Shown: piece after piece, positions 22,440 to 34,100 of the stretch | Position numbering within the stretch: position 1 is the first letter of the stretch | Layout of the letters: the number at the start of each line of letters is the position of its first letter | DNA from: Phorcus lineatus | Taxonomy: Eukaryota > Mollusca > Gastropoda > Trochida > Trochidae | Direction: 5' to 3' | Assembly: GCA_921293015.1 (NCBI GenBank) | Contig: OV121082.1 | Span: 22,113,748 to 22,177,747, forward strand | DNA: 64,000 nt | Notes under the pieces: model-generated | What the model was told of the DNA's origin: nothing | Seen by the model: the letters and a program-made list of their open reading frames with translations, nothing else | The model's database searches: none | Position numbers and translations under genes: made by a program

Positions 22440-22790
22440 ACACGTACCTTGACTTCCATTTGTAAATCAAGGTCGAATATGAACTAAACTGATTTCCTGT
22501 CACACTGAGTGACACTTGAACTCAAAGCTCTTGATATTCCATTACGCCAGACTGGTAATGATTTTGCATTTACTTCTTAGCAAAAGCTTACTTATGAAAC
22601 AGTTTGTAGCTCGTGTAAAAATATCTCTTAATAGTTACAAGGTCGAGGATGTAGGAGGGAACGACTGCACATACCTTTGACTAGCTGTGTGGAACTTTGT
22701 TCTTTGAATGTGAAGTTTCCAGGTGACCTTGTTATGACATTGCATTTATTTGGAGAATAATCAAAGATGACAAATCCAAAGTAATCGGCC
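22440..22790. repeat. Block E, copy 1
   Basis: TCAAGGTCGAATATGAA, ACTTATGAAACAGTTTGTAG, then TTTGTTCTTTGAATGTGAAG and GACATTGCATTTATTTG recur in order at 29,820-30,075 (ACTTATGAAATAGTTTCTAA, TTTGTTCAATGCAAAGTTTC). The copies are diverged and no product is evident. Confidence 0.5.
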
Positions 22791-22984
22791 TTCCTATTCA
22801 AAGTATGTTGATACAAACATTAAAACACATTTAATAGTCTATGATGAATAATGTTAACAGAATATGGAAGAATTACTGAAATTGTATCTATTGTAAGGAC
22901 CAGAGGGAGCAGGATATTATATATTTTTTGCTCATATTAGCTGATAGGCTTATTTCATGGTATGTTGTCAGGCAAACTTTAACA

Positions 22985-24105
22985 ATTTTCATTTTCTTCT
23001 CAAGATTCATTGACTCAGGAAATCTGAAATCTTGTGTATAGACTCCTTGACTAATGAGTTTGTAATTTATAGATTTGGTGACCCTGTGTCACCTCATTAG
23101 AGACACAGGGGCCATACCTAATTTCAACTTCTTCTCCAGATGAAGAAGAACGAATACTTTCTTATGGATAGTCAACTTCTTTATAACATGAATTGCGACG
23201 TTCCGGTGTAAATACTAACACCGTTATCAAGCAAGTCATCACTTGCTTGATAACGGTGTTAGTATCTACACCGAAACGTCGCAATTCATGCATCACTTGC
23301 TTGATAACGGTGTTAGTATCTACACCGAAACGTCGCAATTCATTCAATAAAGAAGTTGACTAACCATAAGAAAGTATTCGTTCTACGTCATCAATCCAGC
23401 TTCTAAAATGCCTCTTAAGGAAGTTCTTCTCCAGATGCAAAATATCTTGAAAACTGAAACTTTGTGTACAGACTTCTAAGCTAAATTGGGATCCTTATTT
23501 ATAGATTTGGTGATCAAATGACTTCTAATGAGTGCCAAAGGGACCACGCCTTTAAAAGCTATTTTCATTTTTTCTTAGGAAGCAAGAGGTCTATTAAGAT
23601 GAAAACCATGTGCAGACAATCCTTAGCTGATAGGGATTTCACTTTTAAGATTTGGTGACACTTAGACCCCTGTTACGGGCTACTCGGTCCGAGCCCTATT
23701 TTCATCTTCTTTCAAAGAAAGGAAAATGAATAAACAACTGAAAAGTTGTGATCAGACTCTTCAGCTGATGGGAATTCTTATTTAAAGATAAGGTGACTTG
23801 TTACCCTACGCACAGGGGCCATGCCTTATTACCTACTCTCATCTTCTCAAACTATCTTGAAAGATGAAACCTTGTGAGCTGACTCCTTAGCTAATTGGGA
23901 CTCTACTGTATAGAATTGGTGAAACTTTTATTCCAAATACCCAAAATAAGGGCCACACGCTATAAACTTATTTTGGTCTCCTTCTGAAGAAGCTAGAGGC
24001 CTGGAAAGCTTGAACCTTGTGTACATACTCCTTAGTGGATGGGGGATTTTAATCTATAGATTTGTGGGCCCAGTCGCCCCTAAAAAAGGCCACAGGGACC
24101 ACGCC
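22985..24105 (+). repeat. Old tandem array of a roughly 145-bp unit, six copies
   Basis: The unit contains CTTGTGTA(C/T)AGACTCCTTAG, then ATAGATTTGGTGA, a run of pyrimidines and AGGGGCCA(T/C)(G/A)CC. The ATAGATTTGGTGA-like landmark falls at about 23,071, 23,501, 23,647, 23,781, 23,911 and 24,054, spacing 122-148 bases. The first gap is 430 because an element of about 281 bases (23,143-23,423) interrupts the first copy. Copies are strongly diverged, so the array is old and predates the insertion. Confidence 0.7.
23143..23423. mobile_element. Fold-back insertion with tandem direct units (Penelope-like candidate)
   Basis: The segment 23,148-23,236 is the inverted copy of a unit that then occurs twice in direct tandem (about 23,237-23,290 and 23,291-23,344, period 54), followed by a tail at 23,345-23,392. 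The core reads CACCGAAACGTCGCAATTCA. The order of an inverted copy followed by tandem direct copies is typical of Penelope-like element termini. The direct repeat TTCTTCTCCAGATG flanks the insertion (23,129-23,142 and 23,424-23,437). A related element lies at 49,270-49,404. There is no coding capacity. Confidence 0.6.
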
Positions 24106-24734
24106 ACAGGTAGACGGTTTTAAATGAAGCTTGAATTATTCAATTATAATATCACAGGCCGAAAGTACATTCCGGAAATCAACCAGGGGGTAACAAAGGT
24201 CATGCTCTGAATTATGAAAAAAATATCATACTAGAATTATTGATCATAAAACGTTAATCTGTGCTTGTACAAAAGAGGTATTTTCACTGTAAACATAGAG
24301 ACCAAATATTGCCATGTATATATTTGTACAAATTCTTGGAAAATAAAATGATTTCTAGATGTGCTTTAAGAAGACTTAGAAATAGCTTCTTCTTATGTTA
24401 CGAATATGAGTAGTGAAATGCAGCATAAAACGAATGTAATAATTCAGTTGGGTAGACGAACGATCGAAGAAGGATATGCATATCTCATTATCTATTCAAA
24501 TGTGATGTTATACCGATAACACCGGATTATAAGGGTGCTTAAATAAGCTTGTTTTACAAGGACAGTTCAAACTTCTCTGTAGTCTTTTCTACCTACGAGC
24601 CTCGACCTGGTTCTTATGTTGGAGTTATAGATATTCGCACCTTCTTGTCTACTGATAACAAATGTATCAACACAAGTTGATCATTGTTACAAATATCAAA
24701 GGATTGTCGAGTGTTCATATATTTGTTATCAGAA
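24106..24734. other. Gene-free stretch
   Basis: Nothing was recognised apart from AT-rich sequence. Confidence 0.4.
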
Positions 24735-25071
24735 GACACGAGGGTGTCCTGTTAAATCAGCGTATATGAATCCACTCTCGTTCCTTCCTCATACCCTGAT
24801 CTCTTTCGGGCTATATCCCTCGTATGGCTGTCGGCTTTATATTCGTGGCTATGCTCACCTGTTATATTTTCAGCCAATGAAATGTCGTTTATTAAGGAGA
24901 ATGAAGCTACTAGATTCAACTAAACGGATTTTCCCGGGTTGTGCCGCTGTTCCTGAATGCAAGTCGTCTCATTGGCTGGTTAGATAGCTAACGATACGAG
25001 GTATTTGGCTTGAAAGAGATCAGGGTATTAGAAAGGAGCGGGATACGCTGATTTAGTAGGATGACACGAGG
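24735..25071. mobile_element. MITE-like element with 9-bp target duplication
   Basis: The direct repeat GACACGAGG at 24,735-24,743 and 25,063-25,071 brackets inverted ends. The left reads TCCTGTTAAATCAGCGTAT and continues to CATACCCTGATCTCTTTC. The right, read in reverse, is TCCTACTAAATCAGCGTAT continuing to AATACCCTGATCTCTTTC. TIRs are about 60 bases. The interior has two inverted CCAAT-type motifs (CAGCCAATGA and CATTGGCTGG) and no coding frame. An 8-9 base duplication suggests hAT, P or Mutator-type transposition. The TIRs themselves were not recognised. Confidence 0.75.
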
Positions 25072-26428
25072 CTGAGATTATAGTTATCATCAAAATTCTT
25101 TTCTTTCATTACGCTTCGATAAAGCATGTACATTTCTTAAGATCTTAACTATCTTAAAATTACATGTCTGGCGATGCCATAATATAGTTATGTCATTACT
25201 GGATGATTTAAATCAATTGTTATGTCATGTATTTGACTGTAGCAGGGCATTGTTTTTAATCTACAGTCAAAACGATACCAACTAGGAGTTATCGCTTGAT
25301 CTCCCACAAATGATATCTCATGTCGAACAAAGGTTTGAATGGTAAAGAGGAATTCAAACACAGCATGTAAATATTATGCCAGCGACATAGTGACTAATTC
25401 AAGCTTCGAAGAGTGAAGAAGTATATATATATATATATATATATATCAAGGTTATATGTAAATACCATGATTAGGAATCTCTGCTCCGCGAGGTAATATT
25501 AAAGTTTATCCACTGGCAGAAAATAATTATAAGGGTGTCAAATTTTTAGTTTTCCACATACGTCTCTTCTAAAACGTGTTATGATAATTTGAAAGTCCTG
25601 TGGCAAAGAACAAGTATTTTTGGAAAGATGTGCCACATATATGTTTAAACCATTTCTCAGACAAACTGCTTAGAGGCTAAAACCATAGTTACATAACCTT
25701 GTGTTATGGATGTAATCGTTATGCCTGCACAGTCAATTATAAAGACGTGCGTCAAGTGCAAGGTTTTAATAGAAGAGATGCATGTCAAGGCTTTCTGTAA
25801 ATAACATAACTGAATAAACTCTGGCTTTATAAATAATAGGGAAATACGTACATAGAATCAAATATAAAATCTAGAACACGTAACATTATCCAGAGACGTT
25901 AAGGTTGTCCAACCTTGGTTTTAATGAATTAATGTCTTTGGAACAACTTAAGGTAAGCCAAGGTAATTTAGAAACATCAGTACGTAATACGTTCAATTTA
26001 GTATTTCTGTGCATGCGCACTAGAACCTGAATTTCACTTACTACCGATTTATCTCTTTAATGTTAGTAATACTTGTTATTTAGACATCATAATCCTTCAC
26101 AAACTAACAACTAACTTCAAAGAATTCTGAACTTGCAAACAATGTCATGTCAGACAAACTTGAGATAATATATATTATATATATATAAGTTTGCAATAAA
26201 GAGAGTACAACCCAGTGAAGAAATAAATGTGTAGTTTCACTCTAGGACAAACATTTATTTAAAGTCTGAGACAGTCTTGTCCAACCTTTCTTTACACAAA
26301 GGTCTTACTTGTTATTGTTATATCTCTAGAGCAATGCACATGCCACATACCTTAGCACCACTGAAATTCTTTTGCAAAGGTTGGTTTGTTTTGTTTGTTG
26401 ATATTTGATAGTAAGTACTTACGTCATT
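25072..26428. other. Gene-free stretch
   Basis: It holds only a (TA)n run at 25,422-25,446 and AT-rich palindromic runs near 26,170. No gene was seen. Confidence 0.45.
25422..25446. repeat. (TA)n microsatellite
   Basis: It is a run of 12 TA units. Confidence 0.95.
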
Positions 26429-26904
26429 ACTCAAAACATGCTCACAGAGTTGGTAGCAATCCATTCGATGCATTGAATCTGATTGTTTACTAAACAATCA
26501 TGTGCACTTGTAAATATTGGCTTTACTCAAAACATGCTCACAGAGTTGATAGCAATCCATTCGATGCATTGAATCTGATTGTTTACTAAACAATCATGTG
26601 CACTTGTAAATATTGGCTTTACTCAAAACATGCTAACATAGTTGATAGCAATCCATTCGATGCATTGAATCTGATTGTTTACTAAACAATCATGTGCACT
26701 TGTAAATATTGGCTTTACTCAAAACATGCTCACAGAGTTGATAGCAATCCATTCGATGCATCGAATCTGATTGTTTACTAAACAATCATGTGCACTTGTA
26801 AATATTGGCTTTACTCAAAACATGCTCTGATAGTTGATAGCAATCCATTCGATGCATTGAATCTGATTGTTTACTAAACAATCATGTGCACTCGTAAATA
26901 TTGG
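26429..26904 (+). repeat. 96-bp satellite, five near-identical copies
   Basis: Copies start ACTCAAAACATGCT at 26,429, 26,525, 26,621, 26,717 and 26,813, exactly 96 bases apart. Differences are few (for example TCACAG, TAACAT and TCTGAT variants). Each monomer holds a perfect hairpin GATTGTTT-ACT-AAACAATC and a near-palindrome ATTCGATGCATTGAAT. The low divergence shows recent amplification or homogenisation. Confidence 0.95.
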
Positions 26905-27599
26905 GTACAAGTTATTTGTTTTTTTTACAAACATTTAATAATAAACAAATGTTACAATGCATTGATAACTAAGACATAGTTTAAATGCGACTGCCTGATT
27001 GATCTATTTGCTATTTTGAATTTAGTCAGTTCACTCATGCCGAAAACTTATTTATGAGATTTGGATACCAAGTTTATCGATAGAATTTATCACAAAGATA
27101 ATACACTGCACTTTGTGTTGAATGTGTATCCGGAGTTTTAGAAGCGGCCTTTTCATTTGCACATTCAAATTCAAAGCTTAGTCACATGATTGGTTTAAAT
27201 ACGAATCAAGAGTGTCACAACGTATTTCTTTGGTTATCAATGATAAACAGATGCCTGCATAAACTCCACTGTAACTCAAAAGCACTATTAGATGTGATTG
27301 GGAGAAACAAATCAGTAACAATTCAAAATCAGAAAGTCTGTTAAACCTTGGGAGTTGCCGTACAATCTGTATTAGGTAATATGAAATGTGATAAAAAAAT
27401 TATTGGCCCTAATGAAAATTACTTTTGATTTGTTTATAATATAAAATTAAGGCTTTCATGTTATTTGGGATACTCGTTACTTGTAAGAAGAAAAACGACT
27501 ACGAGTAGAGAAATAAAATAAAAACATTATATAATATTTGATATGAACTTAAAAGCATGTTGAGGAAATATAATAACATATAGGACGCAAAATAGAAAA
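26905..27599. other. Gene-free stretch
   Basis: AT-rich. Nothing was recognised. Confidence 0.4.
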
Positions 27600-28450
27600 A
27601 ACATATTTTCTGAAGGTCAATGTCATTACAAGGTTTTCATTACTTTCCATTATGTGTTTTGATTTGAAGGACACGACCTCACTCTAAAAACTTACTTCTT
27701 ACCCTAGATTTAAAAGACAAATGCATAACACAAATCTGATGAGATGGGCAGGTTGATCTTAAGAGTTTAAAGAACCCAGGATATAGTTATATTATTTTAA
27801 GATAATAATGCTCTTGTTTCTATATCCTGCTATTTTTTTCATGTAGCGCTTAGAGCAGAAATTAGTGCCTGGACCATTTCAGCGCTTTATAAGTCCACTC
27901 ATTATCATATCGGACAGCTTATCAACTGGCAGTTCCGGAGGTTTTATTCGTGTTTTACTTTTAACTGGAAAGATACTTGTTAGATAGAAGTACCTGCAAA
28001 TTGTAATCTATAATAATTGGTGTCTTTTCTAAAAGATAAAAATTGTTCAATACAGGTTTTAAACTGTATCATGTGATCATCTAACAGTCACATATACTTA
28101 TATGCGAAAGACTTTGTTGACTTCCTCTATCTGATGTTAGCAGTATCCATTAAAAAATCAATGTCAAGACCAAGTTGACGTATGGCAATGAGACATTTCA
28201 AAATCATGTCAAGGTTGTCTCAAACATCCTCATGTACTTTGGTTCTTCAAGGTGACTTTATTTACAAATTATTTTTTTTGAAAAGTTTGATTGTTTTAAA
28301 TACATTACCTGATAAACTGTCAACTCAAAGATTCAATATCGAATTTTAGCAAATATGATATTTGTGACTTCAGTCCACTATTTTAGATTAAGATTCTAGT
28401 CCAAGTCAACAAATCTTTTTATGTTCAGCTTATATGTCATTTCATGAAAC
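27600..28450 (+). repeat. Block D, copy 1
   Basis: Landmarks are GAAGGTCAATGTCATTACAA, CAAATCTGATGAGAT, GTTGACTTCCTCTATCTGAT, CAATGAGACATTTCAAAATC and GTCAAGGTTGTCTCAAACAT. They recur in order at 34,100-34,650 and 41,860-42,560. No conserved reading frame was seen. Confidence 0.65.
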
Positions 28451-29399
28451 TCATATTGCATTACTACCACTTTTCTTAGGTACCTGTAGTCACATGCTGC
28501 TAGAAAATTCACAAGGATTTATGGAATTTATTTCCTCTTGATAAGAAACGGATATCTGAAAAAAAAACCCATAATAATTGCTTTCATATTTGTCAAATTA
28601 AATTCTCAATCAGAACAGAGCTTTTCGTTACTTTTGGTGACACAACAAATTATAAAGAGGACATTAACTTTGAAAGTTATGACTCTTGCATAGGTTGAAT
28701 GTCTCGTCCATTGGATGATAAAGACAATTGTAAGATTTTGGCGTAAAACCGCTACATGACCTTTAAAATATGACAGTATTTTTGCTTTCATAAAAGTAAA
28801 CGTAACAAATAAGGTTATTGTCATCTATTAGAGGATGTATACATTGGTATATGTTTCTCAGTTTTCTTTCTTCAATAAGCATGAATCAGCTTGTTGCTTT
28901 TCAAACTTATGTCGAAATTATTGCATGTAAGACGTATTGACAACATAAGATATTCTGTAATTGAAATCCGATTTAATCAAAATTATTAATACGCTGAATG
29001 CTATCAATGCTTTCACATTCGAGTCTGCCACCGTGATGATTATTTCAGAAGGCCATGCCGAACCTTCGGTGTATATCAATGGATTATTACTTCTCATGTA
29101 TAATATATTCTTCTATCTTACCCTTTCCTGTGGTTTTTTTCCATGTCATTAGTCCTATATTTGTACATAATTGTTACCTTGGATCAAATGAGTAAGTCAA
29201 TTAGTAATAGGTTTAAACGTGTCTTCAACAATAATTCAGTTATCCACAACTTTGATTAAGATCATCAAAAGGAGAGTGGACAGATAAAGAGGAAATAAAA
29301 GCAAAGCGGCCGCAAAATAACTGATTCTTTAACAAGGTTTCGAAACAATAGTATTTCAACTACAGGAACAACCTTCCTCGTTACACAAACATATTATTA
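28451..29399. other. Gene-free stretch between blocks D and A
   Basis: No coding frame was recognised. The frames on both strands here are short and AT-rich. Confidence 0.4.
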
Positions 29400-29760
29400 C
29401 GCTATTTACCCAGACAATCGACATTGCTATAAGCATGAACTGTCATATAACCAGATATGTCTGCTCTGCAACCTTTACTCTCCAACTCTTTAATCTTGAC
29501 AATGGTGTATCTCATTATCTGCCGCACGCACCCTGCTGATATTTTTTGATACATCAGCGTCTTTTTGTCTTCCTTGTAACTCAATTATAGAGTTTGGAAA
29601 ACGTATTAACAACACTATTTGTATATGAAATGACAATGGTTTCTCGCATTTCGTTTAAAAAAAGTTGACTTTACACATGCATACAACTACACATGTATTT
29701 TAGGAATATCAATTAAACTCCCACAAGGTTATTATTGTCTGTATTCCACCTGAAGACGCA
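29400..29760. repeat. Family A copy 3 with its upstream extension
   Basis: GACATTGCTATAAGCATGAA, TCTGCCGCACGCACCCTGCT, ATCAGCGTCTTTTTGTCTTC and CAACTACACATGTATTTTAG align with 35,220-35,530 landmark by landmark. On the minus strand the frame across GACAAAAAGACGCTGATG is partly shared with copies 1, 4 and 5, but it is frame-shifted here. Confidence 0.65.
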
Positions 29761-29819
29761 AGTTACATGAACGTTTCGTTCGTAATGATGATCTCACTAC
29801 ATTAGAGTAGCTTGCCATT

Positions 29820-30075
29820 GTTTTGGTCATCAAGGACGAATATGAATTATCTTATTTCTCGTCATATAGGAGACTTAATTCAAAGCACTAGATGATTTAA
29901 CTATGTCATATAATTTTCATGTATATAGTCAGAATAAGGCTACTTATGAAATAGTTTCTAAGCTCTTTGATGTAAGAGGAAATGACAGCACACATTTGAC
30001 CTGATGTCTCAAATTTATTTGTTCAATGCAAAGTTTCAGACTGGCACATTGTCAATTGCATTTGTGTGAAAATCA
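29820..30075. repeat. Block E, copy 2
   Basis: It is a diverged colinear copy of 22,440-22,790, lying between family A copies 3 and 4. Confidence 0.5.
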
Positions 30076-30224
30076 TCTACAAGTTATCAACTTCAAGTGA
30101 TGAATGTTTATCACATAGTAAATCTTTTGTCTGCTGTATTGTTTACAGGATTATGCGTGAGGACACAAACTGGAAATTCAAATAATTGGTTTACCAATGA
30201 AAAGTCGTCTCCGAGAAAATTATT

Positions 30225-30560
30225 TGCCACACGCATCCTGACATTTCTCAATGAAGTAATTTGGTGCTGCTTAGCATCAGTGTCCTTTTGTCTGCCTGGT
30301 AACACAATGAAACAATTTGGGAAAAAAATATTAGCAGCACAGTTTGTATATAAAAAACAATGGTTTCTCGCATTCCATTTAAAAAAGCTTTTTTTTTCAC
30401 AAATGTATTTACAACTACACATGTATTTTAGGAATATAAATTAAACACCCACAAGATTCTTATCTTGAGGTTTTTTCTTATCTCACATTTCAGTTAGATG
30501 TAAGATGGACTATTGAGAAAAAAATTCAAGACATGTTGTGTAACTTGTTTACAAATATCA
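30225..30560. repeat. Dispersed repeat family A, copy 4
   Basis: GCCACACGCATCCTGACATT, TAGCATCAGTGTCCTTTTGT, CTGCCTGGTAACACAATGA, CAACTACACATGTATTTTAG and TTCAAGACATGTTGTGTAAC all match copies 1 and 5. The minus strand is open for 103 codons (30,111-30,422), and a plus-strand frame of 115 codons overlaps it. Neither is recognised. Confidence 0.65.
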
Positions 30561-31380
30561 AGAATGGAAAAATCATTAAGAAATACCTTTGTCTAATTTA
30601 GCGAATTCAGGAAAATCGTGTTGAAGCACTAACGGATTTTGATAGTTTTTAGTTTTCTTTCAATTTGTATAAAGGGTTTATGATCTAGAGTACGAATATT
30701 TTCAACCATCATGTTCAAAATTAGATTTAGTTGCATGACTTGGCGTTCGTTTCAGCAAACAAAGACTTGTTCTCGCTGCTGAAATTTATACTGAAGTTAA
30801 GCAATTCTATTCATTTCTCTGTTTCAAATATTAATATTTAACATCGAATGTTTTTTTTATTATAGTTAAGCATCCATCTTTCATTGTCATCGCCTCACAA
30901 GTTCTATTGCCAAATTAGGTTTGCCGATCATAAAATTTCTCGAATCAAGATATTTAGATTTCATTTTTATCTTCTACAAATTTCATTGAAACTGAACTTA
31001 GAAATACTTGTTTGCAAATGAGTGTCGAAGTATTTGCGTTCATTCGATCGAGTATAGCCTTAGTTTCAGAATTCATCTGGGAAAATGTCAACAAATATAT
31101 TAAAAATAAATATTCCTGAACAACATCGTATTATTACTCCCTTCTCAATGACTCAATGACTCAATGAAAACAAACATATCTCAAAAAAACATAATTGATT
31201 GACTTGATATTAGAGTGATTGTTATAAACCTTTAAATCAAAATCATCGTATCAATACGAAGGTCTTACATCCAGTAAATCCCATTGATCATTGTGTCTTT
31301 GTCAGTAAGTTAAGAACGCATGAGATCGAATTTCTCACATATGAAAAGCAATACATAAAGGATATAAAACAATGACCTGT

Positions 31381-31745
31381 TTACTAACGTCCTTATGAAA
31401 CGAGTGAAGGGTCTGGTATTTGACGATATTAAGGATATAGAAATATTTTTAAAGGACTGAGTAAAGTATTATTTAGTCGCCGAATAAGATCGTCAAAAAT
31501 CACCGAAATCGCGAACCTTATGCGGCATTATTATCAACATATGTGACGGTTTGCTTGATGATGATGACATCATGTCAATCGGTCCATTATTAAACTTGTA
31601 ATTAATAAGGGATGTCTTCAAGTAATTTATATTCATAAGATTAATCAAATTAAATTTAGAAAAGCTAAATAAAAAGTAAATACAAAGTAGAAGCTTAACG
31701 TTTGACATCCACATGGATGTCAATAAAGGGTTTCCAAAGCAAATG
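31381..31745 (+). repeat. Block K, copy 1
   Basis: GTTTACTAACGTCCTTATGA, GGTCTGGTATTTGACGAT, ATGATGACATCATGTCAATC and ACATCCACATGGATGTCAAT recur as diverged equivalents at 37,811-38,215 in the same order. Confidence 0.6.
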
Positions 31746-31853
31746 AAATTGTTGAAATCATATGTGGGTATAAATATCTAAACATTTATATAACATTCAT
31801 TAGACCATAGTATCATACTTTAAATTATGAACTTGCGTTATTTAAAGTAACAA

Positions 31854-31952
31854 CCAGGGCCTATATTTTCGAAGTTAGTCTTAAGCCTATGTTAATGTAT
31901 GGTACTTACGACTATCTTAGTGCTAAGAGAGCTTTGAAAATCTGGGCCCAGG
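31854..31952. mobile_element. Short hairpin MITE (99 bp)
   Basis: The ends CCAGGGCCTATATTTTCGAA and, in reverse, CCTGGGCCCAGATTTTCAAA are inverted repeats. Inside are inverted TTAGTCTTAAGCC and CTTAGTGCTAAGAG runs. No TSD was found. A partial relative lies at 39,620-39,666. Confidence 0.75.
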
Positions 31953-33060
31953 CTATTGAATTAAATATTAAAGATTTAACAGGTCTCGAGAAAATAAAAC
32001 AGCGAATAGAATAGTCTAACAATCTGAATCTAAGTCACTGTTTGCAAGCGTTTGTGATTGCGAAACATCTGATAATGTACATGTAATATTATATTCATAC
32101 TTTGTGTGTGAAATACTTTCTGAAGCGCAATGTCCTGGTTCTCATTAATTTCCTTGAGATGCACCTGATCTATATTATACCTGACCAAATGGCAATTTAA
32201 GATAACATAGTAGTCTGGTTTACAAAACTGTTCACATATGTAACAAAAGTCATTTTGTTAGTAAATACAACTTATGTATTTTATTAAGTTTTCTAAATAG
32301 TATTTTTTTAGATTACACGGTATAAGTATTTAATCAAAATGAAACTTATACAACGTTATCATGAATATATTGTATCCCTTATATCAGAAGGTATTGTAAA
32401 GACTTGTTAATCAGTGAAAGATTATGCTTACAAATATGTTGAACATAAAACGTTTTATTTTGAGATTTTTTAATGTTACTGTTACCAGAAATATCAGTTT
32501 TATAACATTTAACAAAAATAAAACTAAACATGTCTATGGGAAATATAATCCTTCCAAATATGTGTTTTAAATTGATAATTAGCTGATAACCTTTTTCAAT
32601 GTGTAAATGCCTAAAATTATGACATGTAATATATACATGAAATGTAAAATAGAGCCATTGCCTCAATATGTCATCAGGCTTTAAAACGACATATCATAAC
32701 TAACACATACACATTTTCCTAGAAAACCTTCTCGAGAGTCAAACAAGTATCTGTAAAATATCCTCAGACAAAATAGAACAGCACCGAACGACTTTTTATA
32801 AGTTGTGAGGAATAGTTGTGGATAATAATTAAGAAAAACAAATTGATATAGAGTAAGTGCACACGATTTCAGCTTTCTAGTTCTTTTGCTTCGGGACAAA
32901 GGGAGGGAAATAGAATTTCTAGGGACCAAAACGTCACCAAATTTGCATTTGTTATCGCCCTTTAGGGCTTCTAACCTTCTAGGCTTTTCCTGGACTTACC
33001 AAGTCTACAATTTATAATTCCCATTGGATAAGATACCCTTTATAATGATTATAGTTCTCG
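31953..33060. other. Gene-free stretch
   Basis: Minus-strand frames at 32,379-32,929 are AT-rich and unrecognised. Nothing else was seen. Confidence 0.4.
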
Positions 33061-33545
33061 AGAGAAAATTGATTTAGAGAAGAAGTAAAAAATGTGAAAC
33101 GCTTATGGACGGCGGACGCCAGACGCCTTTCCATAAACCCATTGTTCTCTTAGGCCTGATGAGCTTGTTTAGTTCAAGAGGAGAAAAATGAAGGTATAGA
33201 AACATCAAAGAAGTATGAGCATTCATCTGTCTGGTTATTTATTGAATCTTGGTCTTTCATCACCCTAAAATAATCTGGAAATACGGAATTATGATTAACT
33301 AGGACACTATTAACCTAAGTACCTGTGAATCTTGTACAATGCATTATCTTTATAAATAATTATGCATATAGATTTTTTCCAGCAAATCCATCACAAGCTG
33401 TAATCAGGATGCCAACATGAAACCACTTTATAAGTTAGTGCCTAGATCAAGGGTTTGCGCGTAAATATATATGGCAGTGTGGGCTTTTAGATTATCTATA
33501 AAAAACATTTACGAGGTAAATCTCCTCTGCAAAGTTATAAGACAT
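33061..33545 (+). repeat. Block H, copy 1
   Basis: ATGGACGGCGGACGCCAGAC, ATAAACCCATTGTTCTCTTA, GGCCTGATGAGCTTGTTTAG and a GTAATCAGGATGCCAACATG-like segment pair with 38,760-39,175, with a shorter match at 10,405. Confidence 0.6.
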
Positions 33546-33770
33546 TTTATCCATTCATGACAAGGATAAATCTTCTATCTGAAACATGCAAACTTGACAA
33601 TATCCCAAGACAGAGCGTCTAGAAATGCTAATGTCAGAGATTTATTTGAAAGTATTTTATCCAAGGACACATTAACATTTTTAGGGACAGATTTTCAGTC
33701 TCTCTTCAAATCATTTCTCTGGCACAATTCTGAAACATTACTTCATTTTCTTTATGTTGTCATTAGAAGA

Positions 33771-34100
33771 CATATATCAAGTTTAATGTTTAGAGATAGG
33801 AGCTATATGTCAAGTTTAATGTTTAGCGATACGAGGTATATATCAAGTTTAATGTTTAGAGATAAGAGGTATATGTCAAGTTTAATATTTAGAGATAAGA
33901 GGTATATATCAGTTTTAATGTTTAGAGATAAGAGGTATATGTCAAGTTTAATATTTAGAGATAAGAGGTATATATCAATTTTAATGTTTAGAGTTAAGAG
34001 GTATATATCAATTTCAATGTTTAGAGATAAGAGGTATATGTCAAGTTTAATGTTTAGAGATAAGAGGTATATGTCAAGTTTAATGTTTAGAGATAAGAGG
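33771..34100 (+). repeat. 33-bp minisatellite, ten copies, open in one frame
   Basis: Ten exact-length 33-base units (core TCAAGTTTAATGTTTAGAGA, then TAAGAGGTATAT) run from 33,771 to 34,100. Because 33 is divisible by three, one plus-strand frame stays open and reads (Y)(M/I)SSLMFRDKR ten times within a 174-codon frame from 33,594 to 34,118. That frame opens on TTG, has no clear ATG context upstream of the array and matches no family I know. A real repetitive protein is possible but unsupported. Confidence 0.85.

Noticed and set aside
23247..23277. Active hammerhead ribozyme
   Set aside because: The stem II and GAAAC parts fit, but the CTGANGA core has two changes and an extra base, and stems I and III are not convincing. 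Kept only as a family-level hypothesis.
26429..26904. CRISPR-like repeat array
   Set aside because: The 96-base units are directly contiguous with no unique spacers, and the DNA is animal nuclear DNA. It is a satellite.
30097..30444. Overlapping open frames on both strands taken as genes
   Set aside because: They coincide with a diverged dispersed repeat. The plus-strand frame has no family features and no splice context. Only the minus-strand core is kept as a hypothesis.
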